A stretch of 33,100 bases of DNA from Candidatus Methanoperedens sp. (lineage in GTDB: Archaea > Halobacteriota > Methanosarcinia > Methanosarcinales > Methanoperedenaceae), in contig JAPZAN010000120.1 in NCBI GenBank assembly GCA_027460605.1, forward strand, positions 1 through 33,100, written 5' to 3'. The notes beneath the pieces were generated by a model, which was not told the origin of the DNA, did not search any database, and saw only the letters and a list, made by a program, of their open reading frames with translations. The position numbers and the translations under genes were made by a program. This document shows positions 33,030-33,100 of the stretch, in pieces; positions within the stretch are counted from its first letter, which is position 1, and each line of letters opens with the position of its first letter.

Positions 33030-33100
33030 TCACCAACCAAACATCTTAAAAGCAAAACCTAGCCAAACTTCAGGAGGCATCTTCCTCATAAAAGCCTCAT
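33030..33100 (-). CDS. C-terminal end of an unknown protein, start outside window
   Basis: The minus-strand frame entering from the right edge reads EAFMRKMPPEVWLGFAFKMF then GW and a stop TGA at 33030-33032, whose bases are part of the GGTGA site of the next small gene. Too short to assign. Confidence 0.35.
   Translation of the reverse strand, partial: EAFMRKMPPEVWLGFAFKMFGW

Noticed and set aside
1-33100. tRNA or rRNA genes
   Set aside because: Reading intergenic spaces by eye I found no TTCGANNC-type T-loop with matching acceptor stem and no rRNA sequence; a dedicated tRNA scan would settle it.

Overview
The window is archaeal chromosomal DNA. Archaeal or archaeal-type genes run along its whole length: TiaS, a COG1395-type regulator, an RPA-like single-strand DNA-binding protein with its COG3390 partner, an archaeal-type PheT, Nob1, a TrmB-family regulator, COG1361 and S-layer-like secreted proteins, and a group II chaperonin (thermosome). 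Several promoters show archaeal TATA boxes with short or absent leaders. The S-layer-like proteins together with a succinate dehydrogenase suggest a Methanosarcinales-like euryarchaeon with a respiratory chain, possibly of the Methanoperedens type. That taxonomic placement is a guess from gene content.

Layout. Positions 1-1217 hold small minus-strand genes, including a 38-aa gene with a strong ribosome binding site and a palindrome upstream. Positions 1301-5966 are a housekeeping block: COG1395 regulator, tiaS, nadE, and the rpa / COG3390 pair closed by a hairpin terminator. Positions 5983-10600 are accessory: small membrane proteins, a cupin fused to a membrane domain, a VOC protein, a LigB-type dioxygenase, a DUF169 protein and a small membrane protein. 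pheT (10722-12255) faces a minus-strand operon of two half-size RND exporters plus a COG1361 protein, with a divergent TrmB-type regulator that probably controls it. After a zincin-like protein and a DUF433/DUF5615 toxin-antitoxin pair comes nob1.

Positions 18929-23809 form a visibly AT-rich minus-strand island between nob1 and bioY. It encodes a DNA methyltransferase-like protein, a 745-aa histidine kinase with two GHKL ATPase domains (one MORC/Hsp90-like at the N-terminus), and a receiver-domain protein with an unrecognised C-terminus. This is the best candidate for an undescribed system, perhaps a two-component defence or DNA-surveillance module.

Positions 23969-33100 hold bioY, sdhC/sdhB on the minus strand, a secreted two-repeat S-layer-like protein, sdhA on the plus strand, a ferritin-like protein, a YqaA/DedA-like membrane protein, a repeat-rich spacer with a methyltransferase relic, an AF0577-like radical SAM enzyme, a thermosome subunit and two small or partial ORFs.

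Two patterns cut across these regions. First, three conserved genes appear to lack internal segments: pheT (about 65 nt, frameshifting), sdhB (its C-terminal cluster-ligand region) and the thermosome (about 45 residues, in frame, covering the helical protrusion that forms the built-in lid). Second, short dispersed repeats occupy the intergenic spaces: (A) copies of an ACCGCAGATGAACGCAGAT unit, (B) about 50-70 nt hairpins built of ACAGGAT units, and (C) fragments related to CCGCAGAGGACGCAAAGA. Several of them abut stop codons in the same orientation relative to the gene.
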